A stretch of 5,227 nucleotides of DNA. Source: Nitrososphaera sp. (lineage in GTDB: Archaea; Thermoproteota; Nitrososphaeria; Nitrososphaerales; Nitrososphaeraceae). Below the pieces are notes generated by a model. That model saw only the letters and a list, made by a program, of their open reading frames with translations. It had not been told where the DNA came from and did no database searches. Shown here one piece after another: positions 1 to 4,663 of this stretch. The stretch covers positions 1 to 5,227 of the forward strand of contig JAICPK010000075.1 in assembly GCA_025929855.1 (NCBI GenBank). The letters are read 5' to 3'. A program made the translations under genes and the position numbers. Position 1 is the stretch's first letter. The number at the start of each line of letters is the position of its first letter.

Positions 1-215
1 ATGGTATGCTCGTTGGGTTTAGCATAAGCGACTTTGACGATGTTATTAACAGCCTGAAAAAGAAAAGGGTCAAATTCTACAAAAAGCCCAAACAGGAGCC
101 ATTTGGTAAGCATGCAATAATCCAAGATCCTGATGGGCATTTGATATCAATTGTTCAGATGCCACAGGAGGAGCTTTCGCAAATTCCATATTATCACGGC
201 TTTGCACCTGCCTGA
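1..215 (+). CDS. VOC (glyoxalase/bleomycin-resistance fold) family protein, 3' part only
   Basis: This is the C-terminal half of a protein of the vicinal-oxygen-chelate fold, which includes glyoxalase I, extradiol dioxygenases and bleomycin-resistance proteins. What shows it is a beta-alpha-beta-beta-beta module: a strand ending in SDFDD, a Lys-rich helix (INSLKKKRVKFYKKP), then FGKHAIIQDPDGHLISIVQ, where FG..a...DPDGh is the typical signature before the last strand. The reading frame is open to the left edge (codon GGT at 3-5). A full VOC domain has about 120 residues, so the ATG at 6 is almost certainly internal and the true start lies upstream. The usual glutamate metal ligand of the last strand appears as glutamine (SIVQ), so a metal-dependent activity cannot be assumed. 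The substrate is unknown. The last 22 nt overlap the 3' end of the convergent minus-strand gene. Confidence 0.8.
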   Translation, partial: GMLVGFSISDFDDVINSLKKKRVKFYKKPKQEPFGKHAIIQDPDGHLISIVQMPQEELSQIPYYHGFAPA

Positions 216-820
216 TCCTTGAACCATATGTATACTGGAATAAGGGGGTGTGTCAATCTTGTCTCTTGCGCTCCTTTTCTATTGTAGCACACCATGACCA
301 TCCTGTGAACCAGAGCCGAGCGGATATCTGATGTAAGCTGAGAATCCCTGAGTGGACCGTACAGCTCTAAAAAGTAGTCCTGCTTGTAGTATGAAACATG
401 ATGCACAAAGCAGTCAGATATTATCGCTGGATCCCCTGCAGTTCGCTTCTTGATATCCTGTGGTTTTCTTTCAACGGCCAATTGCAGCTCTCTATTGATG
501 TACTTACTCCTGATGTATTCTGTTTCAAGCTTGTTTGCGGAGCTGTTCATATAAATATCGATCTCCTGCCCCAGCTGGGAGGCAGTGTGTTGTGCAAGGC
601 TGCTGACTTCATCAATCTCGCCTTCACCTATCCTGCTGTTTCTACCATATAGGTACATTAAGCACATCAGTTCATCCGGACCTACAAAGGGGAAGCTTAG
701 TTTACCGGCAATAAATCCAGAGATGCGCTCTGCAATGTCATCGGGCAAGATCATGGCTATATAAGAATCGATGACTATCATGTGAGAAAAACTATTTAAC
801 ATGCTTATAGTTGTATGCAT
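194..820 (-). CDS. Hypothetical protein, 208 aa, possibly a degenerate LigT/2H-like fold
   Basis: I do not recognise this protein with confidence. It looks soluble, with no signal peptide or long hydrophobic stretch, and has three cysteines (53, 137, 178). Residues 14-36 (IVIDSYIAMILPDDIAERI) followed by PDELMCLMYLYG (48-59) resemble in spacing the opening of LigT/2'-5' RNA ligase-like 2H phosphoesterases (FIAIDLP-E, then NLHLTLKFLG). The catalytic HxT position would read MxL here, and I see no clear second HxT, so any such relation would be to an inactive version. The start is uncertain. ATG codons occur at residues 1, 7 and 14. TATA-like stretches on this strand at 830-836 and 803-810 would fit leaderless starts at residue 7 (802) and residue 14 (781) respectively. 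The gene is divergent from the 97-aa gene with only 16 bp between the annotated starts. Confidence 0.65.
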   Translation of the reverse strand: MHTTISMLNSFSHMIVIDSYIAMILPDDIAERISGFIAGKLSFPFVGPDELMCLMYLYGRNSRIGEGEIDEVSSLAQHTASQLGQEIDIYMNSSANKLETEYIRSKYINRELQLAVERKPQDIKKRTAGDPAIISDCFVHHVSYYKQDYFLELYGPLRDSQLTSDIRSALVHRMVMVCYNRKGAQETRLTHPLIPVYIWFKDQAGAKP

Positions 821-836
821 CTTGCAACACTAAATT
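792..836. promoter_or_regulatory. Compact divergent promoter region
   Basis: The start codons of the two divergent hypothetical genes are 16 bp apart, so at least one promoter must lie inside the other gene's annotated 5' end. On the plus strand, TATTTAA (793-799) and TTATAG (805-810) are TATA-like and lie about 30-40 nt before the ATG at 837. On the minus strand, TAATTTAG and CTATAAG are candidates that favour internal starts for the 208-aa gene. This is inferred from position and composition only. Confidence 0.3.
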
Positions 837-1130
837 ATGTTTGAAATTGATAGCACTAGGAAGATTCACCTCATTGTGCATGGGCAACCTCAGCTCCTAA
901 AGCCTGTGAAGGACAAACTTGCCACTGCCAAATTCCTGCCAGAGAATATGCAGCCTGCATCCCTTGACAAAGCCGGTGACATTGGTGATTATGTGGCGAT
1001 GCTGTGGCCGCCCATGGCTCCAAAGGAGATCGTGGTGAGTCAGATAACTGGCACAGATAGCAACAGCGGGCAGGGTATGGGCGCATGGGCCTCAATAACA
1101 CAGATGGAACTTTTTAGGGTACCACTTTGA
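837..1130 (+). CDS. Hypothetical protein, 97 aa
   Basis: I do not recognise this small protein. It has mixed globular-looking composition without a membrane segment or cysteines. A beta-like start (RKIHLIVHG, about 8-16) is followed by a helix-like stretch (LLKPVKDKLATAKFL, 20-34), an acidic turn (DKAGDIGDYVAMLWPPM, 44-60) and a Gly-rich segment (GQGMGAWASI, 78-87) before a hydrophobic end. The reverse frame is also open for 76 codons, but that peptide is rich in Cys, His, Arg and Pro and looks like a shadow. The gene stands alone: it diverges from the 208-aa gene and is separated from cdvB by 120 bp containing a hairpin and a fresh TATA-like box. No pathway is suggested by context. Confidence 0.6.
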   Translation: MFEIDSTRKIHLIVHGQPQLLKPVKDKLATAKFLPENMQPASLDKAGDIGDYVAMLWPPMAPKEIVVSQITGTDSNSGQGMGAWASITQMELFRVPL

Positions 1131-1161
1131 CATTCCATAGGATTGATCATCACAAGCTGAC

Positions 1162-1192
1162 CCTCTCTAAAACTAGAGGACAATTAGTTTAG
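1162..1192 (+). terminator. Two alternative hairpins after the 97-aa gene
   Basis: Two mutually exclusive stem-loops can form. CCTCT (1162-1166) pairs with AGAGG (1175-1179) around an 8-nt loop. Alternatively CTAAAACTA (1167-1175) pairs with TAGTTTAG (1185-1192), 8 bp with one bulged A and a 9-nt loop. The element begins 31 nt after the 97-aa gene's stop codon and ends about 28 nt before the cdvB TATA-like box. It could be a 3'-end structure or an operator for the cdvB unit. There is no strong T-tract. Confidence 0.3.
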
Positions 1193-1220
1193 CTTATGGT
1201 TTACCGAATTACACACCCGC

Positions 1221-1230
1221 AATTAATAAC
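1221..1230 (+). promoter_or_regulatory. TATA-like box of the cdvB unit
   Basis: AATTAATAAC is centred about 26 nt upstream of the ATG at 1251. This is the usual distance from an archaeal TATA box to the transcription start, so the cdvB transcript is predicted to be leaderless. No Shine-Dalgarno-like sequence precedes the ATG, which agrees with this. Confidence 0.5.
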
Positions 1231-1250
1231 AATTCCCCGCTCGAATTTGC

Positions 1251-1898
1251 ATGAATGCTTTCGATAAGAATTGGAGTAATCAAAACAGGGCAAGCACAGG
1301 AGACAAGTTAAAAGAAGCACTGGCGCCTCAGGGTCCTCTCAAACCTAGAATAGAGACAGCAGCTAATAGGCTTCAGTTGCAAATATCAAAGTTAGACACC
1401 ATAGTTACCAAACTAAACGAGAGAGATGCCTCTTTGTTTAGGCGAGTAGTCGATGCTGTGCAGAGACACGACACCGATACTACAAAGGTGCTCTCAAACG
1501 AGCTTGCCGAGGTGCGCAAGGTCTCGCGCACACTGGGACAAGCGAAGATGGCATTCGAGCAGGTCTCGATGAGATTATCTACTATACACGATATGGGAGA
1601 CGTAATGGTCGCGCTAGGGCCAGCAATAACCTCGATAAAGAGCCTGAAGCCCGGTCTTGGAAGGTTTGTGCCAGGTGCAGACAGCGAGATCAACACATTG
1701 CAAACTTTGCTCAATGGCATCATGATGGAGTCTTTGCAGAGCAGCGGCCCTGGAATAGAGGTCAATACTAGCTCTGGCAGCGACATCGATCAGATAATGA
1801 TGGAAGCTTCCGCAGTCGCAGAGCAAAAGATGAATGACAAGTTCCCATCCATACCTACTGGTAGCTACAGGATCTCAGACACCGAAAGCCAGCAGTGA
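1251..1898 (+). CDS. cdvB: ESCRT-III-like (Snf7/CdvB family) cell-division protein, paralogue without winged helix
   Basis: This is an archaeal ESCRT-III protein of the Cdv system. Members polymerise on the inner face of the membrane and constrict it during division or other scission, and are remodelled by the AAA-ATPase CdvC/Vps4. The Snf7-type helical core spans about residues 28-160. Its first long hairpin (about 32-110) opens with the basic, Leu/Ile-heptad stretch LKPRIETAANRLQLQISKL and continues through ASLFRRVVDAV. Shorter helices with GLGRFVP follow at 135-141. A Ser/Gly-rich linker (163-177) leads to a short helix (SDIDQIMMEASAVAEQKM) and then FPSIP (198-202), which resembles the proline-rich MIM2 motif that docks to the Vps4/CdvC MIT domain. 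At 215 aa it lacks the C-terminal winged helix that recruits Sulfolobus CdvB to CdvA, so it resembles the CdvB1-3 type. Thaumarchaea usually carry several paralogues, so its being the main division subunit is not proven. It is probably co-translated with the small membrane protein downstream. Confidence 0.85.
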   Translation: MNAFDKNWSNQNRASTGDKLKEALAPQGPLKPRIETAANRLQLQISKLDTIVTKLNERDASLFRRVVDAVQRHDTDTTKVLSNELAEVRKVSRTLGQAKMAFEQVSMRLSTIHDMGDVMVALGPAITSIKSLKPGLGRFVPGADSEINTLQTLLNGIMMESLQSSGPGIEVNTSSGSDIDQIMMEASAVAEQKMNDKFPSIPTGSYRISDTESQQ

Positions 1899-1904
1899 TG
1901 TAAT

Positions 1905-2111
1905 ATGGTATCAAGAACTGGAATACTCGCAATCTTTGGAGCGGTAGGGTTTGCAATAGGGTTTCTTGCGTTCTTAGCATCGCCAACAGTTGCACATGCA
2001 TTAGCAACCATCTTGCATGTGGATGCAAGTGTTGTCTTTGCCCTGATAAGCGGAGTGGCAGGAGCAGCCATTAGCACAAGTGTGATAACCTTGTGGGCTA
2101 GAAGACCATAA
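1905..2111 (+). CDS. Small two-helix membrane protein linked to cdvB
   Basis: This 68-aa protein has two predicted membrane helices, about residues 7-25 and 43-64, separated by a short loop (SPTVAHALATILHVDA). Both helices carry glycine packing motifs (G12, G15, G19; G50, G53). The basic ends (VSR at the start, WARRP at the end) suggest a hairpin with both termini in the cytoplasm. The first helix plus AHA (30-32) could instead be read as a cleaved signal peptide, but the second helix makes membrane residence more likely. It starts 6 nt after the cdvB stop. The only ribosome-binding-like sequence, GTGAT (1895-1899), overlaps that stop codon, which suggests translational coupling. I do not recognise a family. 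From context it could anchor or adapt ESCRT-III at the membrane; that is inference. Confidence 0.7.
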   Translation: MVSRTGILAIFGAVGFAIGFLAFLASPTVAHALATILHVDASVVFALISGVAGAAISTSVITLWARRP

Positions 2112-2116
2112 AACCC

Positions 2117-2908
2117 TCACTCTTTCTTTTCTTTTATTGTCCCTTTTCTGTATCCATGTGTAAATCTTGCATCATACACTTTTGAATATTCATATTTTGC
2201 TGGGGCAATGGCCTCACCGACAATTATCAGCGCCGTTTTGATTATCTTGGCTTCCTTTGTCCTCTTAGCAATGTCTCCAAGTGTCCCTTTGATTATTTTT
2301 TCGTCTTCCCACGTTGCTCGATAGACTACAGCAGCTGGCGTCTTCTCTGTATACACTCCTCCCTTTAGTAGTTCATTTACTACCTCGTCTATTAGATGCA
2401 CGCTCAGATAGAATGCCATTGTTGCACCATGTCTGGCAAGCTCAGCTATTGATTCGCGCTCTGGAACTGGCGTACGAAGCTCTGCCCTTGTTATTATCAA
2501 AGTTTGTGTTACTCCCGGCAGCGTCAGCTCTAGATTCATGTTTGCAGCAGCTCCTAATAAAGCAGTTACGCCTGGCACAACCTTGCACTTTATACCGTCT
2601 GACTCCAGCTTGTCTATCTGCTCTCGAATTGCACTGAAAAGTGCTGGGTCACCATCGTGAAACCTTATAACAACCTTGCCTTCCTTAGCAGAGTTGTACA
2701 GGATCTGATAGATCTTTTCTCTGTCAATTATTGCAGCGTCATATAGCTGCACATCTTTCTTGGCATATTGGAGGATCCTCGGGTTAAGAAGTGAGCCGGA
2801 ATAAATAATAGTATCTGCTTCTTCTACCAGCCTTTTTGCTTTAAGCGTGATAAGCTCAGGATCGCCAGGGCCTGAGCCCACAAAATACACAGTCTTAGTC
2901 TCTGGCAT
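2117..2908 (-). CDS. cobM: Precorrin-4 / cobalt-precorrin-4 C11-methyltransferase (CobM/CbiF)
   Basis: A SAM-dependent methyltransferase of corrin-ring synthesis that methylates C-11 of (cobalt-)precorrin-4 on the way to cobalamin; cytoplasmic. The family fold is clear: the glycine-rich GSGPGDPELITLKA loop (11-24), YSGSLLNP (36-43), HDGDPALFSAIREQ (84-97), VVPGVTALLGAAA (110-122), and the CobM-specific block ELTLPGVTQTLIITR (127-141) with RTPVPERESIAELARHGATM (145-164), then FYLS and the late AAVVYRATWEDE (192-203). The 263-aa length is normal for the family. The start overlaps the end of cobI by 14 nt, and a GGTGG stretch inside cobI about 9 nt before the ATG can serve as ribosome-binding site, so translation is probably coupled. 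Whether the substrate carries cobalt (CbiF) or not (CobM) cannot be told from the sequence. The C-terminus KEKKE is encoded opposite a T-rich tract. Confidence 0.93.
   Translation of the reverse strand: MPETKTVYFVGSGPGDPELITLKAKRLVEEADTIIYSGSLLNPRILQYAKKDVQLYDAAIIDREKIYQILYNSAKEGKVVIRFHDGDPALFSAIREQIDKLESDGIKCKVVPGVTALLGAAANMNLELTLPGVTQTLIITRAELRTPVPERESIAELARHGATMAFYLSVHLIDEVVNELLKGGVYTEKTPAAVVYRATWEDEKIIKGTLGDIAKRTKEAKIIKTALIIVGEAIAPAKYEYSKVYDARFTHGYRKGTIKEKKE
2121..2138 (+). terminator. T-rich tract ending the cdvB unit, inside the cobM 3' end
   Basis: The plus strand here has 14 T in 18 bases in runs of three and four, starting 10 nt after the stop of the small membrane protein. Archaeal RNA polymerase terminates on T-rich tracts without needing a hairpin. 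The same bases, read on the minus strand, encode the Lys/Glu-rich C-terminus of CobM. Confidence 0.45.
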
Positions 2909-3620
2909 TTTTCTTTGCCACCATGATAGAAAAGTACTTCTCAGTAGGGCCTTTTTTGCCTCTGAGGTCTGAAATTTTTTTCATCTCAAGCAACTCGCCT
3001 TCATCTGAAACATTCTGAGCTATTGCAACAGTCGCACTGTCAGGAAATCCTGCCTCCCCTAGCATATCAATTACCCTATCAAAGTAGCGTCCGTCCTTTA
3101 GAAAAATGACTGTGTCACAGGCGCTGGCTGTGCGCTTGACTTTTTCCAAATCATAACACGCTGGCACGATAGCTACGGTTTCATCGCCTTCTGCCAAGCT
3201 TATCCCTGCTTTGGCGGCAATTGCAAAGATGGATGTCACACCGGGCACGATTTCAATTTCGATGTCCTTATGCGTCCTTTTCAATTCGCGCTGAATATAT
3301 ATCCAGGTACTATAGAGCGCCGGATCTCCGACTGTAAGATATATGACTTTTTTGCCGGTTCTGACTGCGGTTGCAATTTCATCAGCATTTCTCTTCCAGT
3401 AATCTACGAGCGATTCCCTGTTCTTGACCATTGGAAAAACAAGGCTGACTGTCTTGGCAAACTTGCTAATATATTTTTCAACGACAGAAAGCGCAATGCT
3501 GGATTTGCCCTCCCTCGCAGTGGGTGCAAATATCATATCTGCACTTTTTATAAGATCTGCTGCTCGCACTGTGAGAAGGTCTGGATCTCCTGGGCCGCAT
3601 CCAATACAGAAAAGTTTCAT
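2895..3620 (-). CDS. cobI: Precorrin-2 / cobalt-factor II C20-methyltransferase (CobI/CbiL)
   Basis: A SAM-dependent methyltransferase that adds a methyl group at C-20 of precorrin-2 or cobalt-factor II, the first ring methylation committed to cobalamin rather than siroheme. Motifs counted from the chosen start: GCGPGDPDLLTVRA (7-20), FAPTAREGKSSIA (31-43) in the substrate-binding region, YLTVGDPALYSTW (94-106), EIVPGVTSIFAIAAKAG (123-139), FLKDGRY (173-179) and the late KYFSIMV (228-234) typical of CobI/CbiL. The ATG at 3620 gives 241 aa, with the glycine-rich loop right at the N-terminus as in homologues. A GTG at 3638 would add six residues but lies upstream of the transcription start predicted from the TATA-like box, so I reject it. 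The gene leads a two-gene operon with cobM. Aerobic or anaerobic route is not decidable here. Confidence 0.92.
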   Translation of the reverse strand: MKLFCIGCGPGDPDLLTVRAADLIKSADMIFAPTAREGKSSIALSVVEKYISKFAKTVSLVFPMVKNRESLVDYWKRNADEIATAVRTGKKVIYLTVGDPALYSTWIYIQRELKRTHKDIEIEIVPGVTSIFAIAAKAGISLAEGDETVAIVPACYDLEKVKRTASACDTVIFLKDGRYFDRVIDMLGEAGFPDSATVAIAQNVSDEGELLEMKKISDLRGKKGPTEKYFSIMVAKKNARD

Positions 3621-3643
3621 GGGTAACAGCACAACCACAGAGC

Positions 3644-3654
3644 AATTTAAATTT
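3644..3654 (-). promoter_or_regulatory. TATA-like box of cobI-cobM
   Basis: On the minus strand the sequence is AAATTTAAATT, centred about 29 nt upstream of the ATG at 3620, which predicts a leaderless or nearly leaderless cobI mRNA. It begins just after the TAG stop of the J-ferredoxin gene (3656-3658), so cobI-cobM probably has its own promoter even though all three genes point the same way. Confidence 0.55.
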
Positions 3655-3655
3655 A

Positions 3656-4225
3656 CTATGGATAGAGTTGATCCCCCGTGTAGCGGTCGATGATCTTTAT
3701 AGCTTTAGTCGGGCAGGTGGCTGCGGCAGCATGTATACTTTCATAGTCAGCACATGTTTCGCACTCAACCTTTGCCTTCGGATTGACCATTTTGTTTTTT
3801 TCCACTACAAAGACTTTTGGCGCAAGAACTTCGCAGCTGCCAAATGCCATACATAGCGAAGGCTCGACAATTATGTGGAATCTACCCCTTGGCGTATCCA
3901 GTAAGTATGGCCCACTGAAAACATCTGCTATCACACTTTCGTTTGCCATCTTCGATCTCTTGGGATTTATATGCGCTGGCGCTTGTTTTGGCTCTATCTC
4001 TTGTAAGTTATCAAACTCCATCTTGTCATATTGCGCCCTTTTTGTCTCATCTGACAGAACTTCAAACGCAGTGTTTATCTTTTTTATCATTTCTTCAGCA
4101 TAGACTGAGTTGTTCCTATCCGGATGATATTTTCGGGCAAGCCGTCTATAGGCGTACTTGATCTGCTTGTAGCTGGCCTTCTCCGAAACTCCAAGAACTG
4201 CATAGTAGTCTTTGGCGTCTGTCAA
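3656..4225 (-). CDS. J-domain protein fused to a single-cluster ferredoxin (DnaJ-Fer)
   Basis: A two-domain protein. Residues 5-68 form a J-domain: [12 protein letters not shown], a basic helix II ([11 protein letters not shown]) with the essential HPD at 34-36, and the helix III pattern [21 protein letters not shown]-domains stimulate the ATPase of Hsp70 (DnaK). After a linker (about 70-112), residues 115-180 form a ferredoxin domain: C125-x5-C131 followed by [10 protein letters not shown], and C171-P near the end, as in small [3Fe-4S]/[4Fe-4S] ferredoxins. An extra C155-x2-C158 gives five cysteines. This fusion is known from Thaumarchaeota and plant chloroplasts and has been discussed as an interkingdom gene transfer. 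The start codon is TTG (no in-frame ATG or GTG upstream), about 30 nt from a TATA-like box. A role in Fe-S or redox-linked folding is inference. Confidence 0.92.
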   Translation of the reverse strand: MTDAKDYYAVLGVSEKASYKQIKYAYRRLARKYHPDRNNSVYAEEMIKKINTAFEVLSDETKRAQYDKMEFDNLQEIEPKQAPAHINPKRSKMANESVIADVFSGPYLLDTPRGRFHIIVEPSLCMAFGSCEVLAPKVFVVEKNKMVNPKAKVECETCADYESIHAAAATCPTKAIKIIDRYTGDQLYP

Positions 4226-4238
4226 GAATGGACAATTC

Positions 4239-4250
4239 TGAGTTAACTCA
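4239..4250. promoter_or_regulatory. 12-bp perfect palindrome between TATA-like box and DnaJ-Fer start
   Basis: TGAGTTAACTCA is a perfect palindrome lying directly downstream of the DnaJ-Fer TATA-like box and upstream of the expected transcription start. A dimeric repressor bound there would block transcription, so it is a candidate operator. No specific regulator is suggested by the sequence. Confidence 0.4.
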
Positions 4251-4262
4251 ATTATTATATCT
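4251..4262 (-). promoter_or_regulatory. TATA-like box of DnaJ-Fer
   Basis: On the minus strand the sequence is AGATATAATAAT, centred about 31 nt upstream of the TTG start at 4225. It predicts a transcription start within a few bases of the start codon, hence little or no leader. Confidence 0.5.
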
Positions 4263-4272
4263 TATTCTAAAA

Positions 4273-4287
4273 TACTGTCAGACAGTA
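4273..4287. promoter_or_regulatory. 15-bp inverted repeat upstream of the DnaJ-Fer promoter
   Basis: TACTGTC-A-GACAGTA is a perfect 7-bp inverted repeat around one base, 10 bp upstream of the TATA-like box. The tight spacing is typical of a site for a homodimeric DNA-binding protein rather than an RNA hairpin. The position fits an activator or repressor of the J-ferredoxin gene. Confidence 0.4.
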
Positions 4288-4386
4288 GAGAGATTTCTGA
4301 AGGATTTCGTAATGTTCAATTAATATACATATATATAATTATGGTGATAGGCGATTCTAAAAGGAATATTTCAAGTTAACCAAAAT

Positions 4387-4427
4387 TAATTGGTCTAGAT
4401 ATTGTAGATACATATACGTAATTGGTC
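4387..4427. repeat. 9-bp direct repeat, 32-bp spacing
   Basis: TAATTGGTC occurs at 4387-4395 and again at 4419-4427. The 32-bp period is about three helical turns, so both copies face the same side of the DNA. This could be a pair of regulator sites or chance in AT-rich DNA. Confidence 0.3.
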
Positions 4428-4444
4428 AAAGCCAAAGGTGCAGA

Positions 4445-4546
4445 ATGGCATGTGTCATTTGGTTTAGCCCCGGGGTAGGAATAGCCAAGGTTATTCGCCA
4501 TACTGTATTGCATGAGAAAGAAAACCGTATTGACTTATTTTGCTAA
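4445..4546 (+). CDS. Possible micro-ORF, 33 aa
   Basis: An ATG at 4445 opens a 33-codon frame (start MACVIWFSPGVGIAK, end RIDLFC). AGGTG lies 4 nt before the ATG, and an AT-rich stretch (4411-4417) is about 30 nt upstream, so expression is conceivable. Against it, the opposite strand is also open (41 codons, 4376-4501), the composition is not distinctive, and I recognise no family. The open frames may simply reflect a GC-richer patch or a structured RNA. Confidence 0.15.
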   Translation: MACVIWFSPGVGIAKVIRHTVLHEKENRIDLFC

Positions 4547-4656
4547 AGTGTATTTGCAATTTCTCTTATATCTTGTTTAATGTCACTAGCGATGTCTGGT
4601 GTATTTTTACAACCTGCTTTTGCTTGCCTAAAAAGAACAAGCTTAAGAACAAGTGA
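4543..4656 (-). pseudogene. Start-less protein-like fragment, possible gene relic
   Basis: On the minus strand an open frame of 37 codons ends at TAG (4543-4545) and begins after an in-frame TAA (4657-4659), with no ATG, GTG or TTG. Its last 21 residues (KNTPDIASDIKQDIREIANTL) look like a genuine amphipathic helix, with Ile/Leu at fragment positions 22, 26, 30, 33 and 37. The first part (SLVLKLVLF) is merely the reverse of the AAGAACAAG repeats. It could be the decayed C-terminus of a lost gene; the rest would have to be deleted, since the lysine-rich gene occupies the DNA beyond. Chance is also possible. Confidence 0.25.
4633..4653 (+). repeat. Tandem AAGAACAAG repeat at the promoter of the lysine-rich gene
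   Basis: AAGAACAAG occurs at 4633-4641 and 4645-4653, separated by CTT and in phase at 12 bp. It lies 11-31 bp before the ATG at 4664, overlapping the expected core promoter. It may be a regulator site or a small duplication. TTAAGAAC inside it, and TAAAAAG just before it, are both possible TATA-like elements. Confidence 0.35.
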
Positions 4657-4663
4657 TTAGATA

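Larger units (their letters stand above)
4226..4663. other. 438-bp AT-rich intergenic region between divergent genes
   Basis: No confident gene. From left to right it holds the DnaJ-Fer promoter with two palindromes (4239-4287), an alternating A/T tract (about 4319-4341), a 9-bp direct repeat (4387-4427), a GC-richer patch with CCCCGGGG at 4468-4475 that is open on both strands (about 4376-4546), a start-less minus-strand frame (4543-4656), and a tandem repeat next to the start of the lysine-rich gene. I found no tRNA-like cloverleaf. Confidence 0.7.

Noticed and set aside
398..652. Plus-strand 84-codon open frame
   Set aside because: It lies entirely opposite the 208-aa minus-strand gene, and its Cys- and Trp-containing sequence looks like a shadow translation.
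871..1101. Minus-strand 76-codon open frame
   Set aside because: It is opposite the 97-aa gene, rich in Cys/Pro/His/Arg, and has no promoter-like sequence; the plus-strand product looks more protein-like.
1373..1786. Minus-strand 137-codon open frame
   Set aside because: It is antisense to the ESCRT-III helical core, whose identity is secure; the length follows from codon bias in the real gene.
2314..2637. Plus-strand Leu-rich 107-codon open frame
   Set aside because: It is a shadow of cobM, whose methyltransferase motifs are clear.
3621..3638. GTG start extending cobI by six residues
   Set aside because: It would lie upstream of the transcription start predicted from the TATA-like box, and homologues begin right before the glycine-rich loop; ATG 3620 fits both.
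4430..4520. tRNA-like or other known stable RNA
   Set aside because: A GC-richer patch with short stems is present, but no acceptor stem, T-arm consensus or cloverleaf could be assembled.
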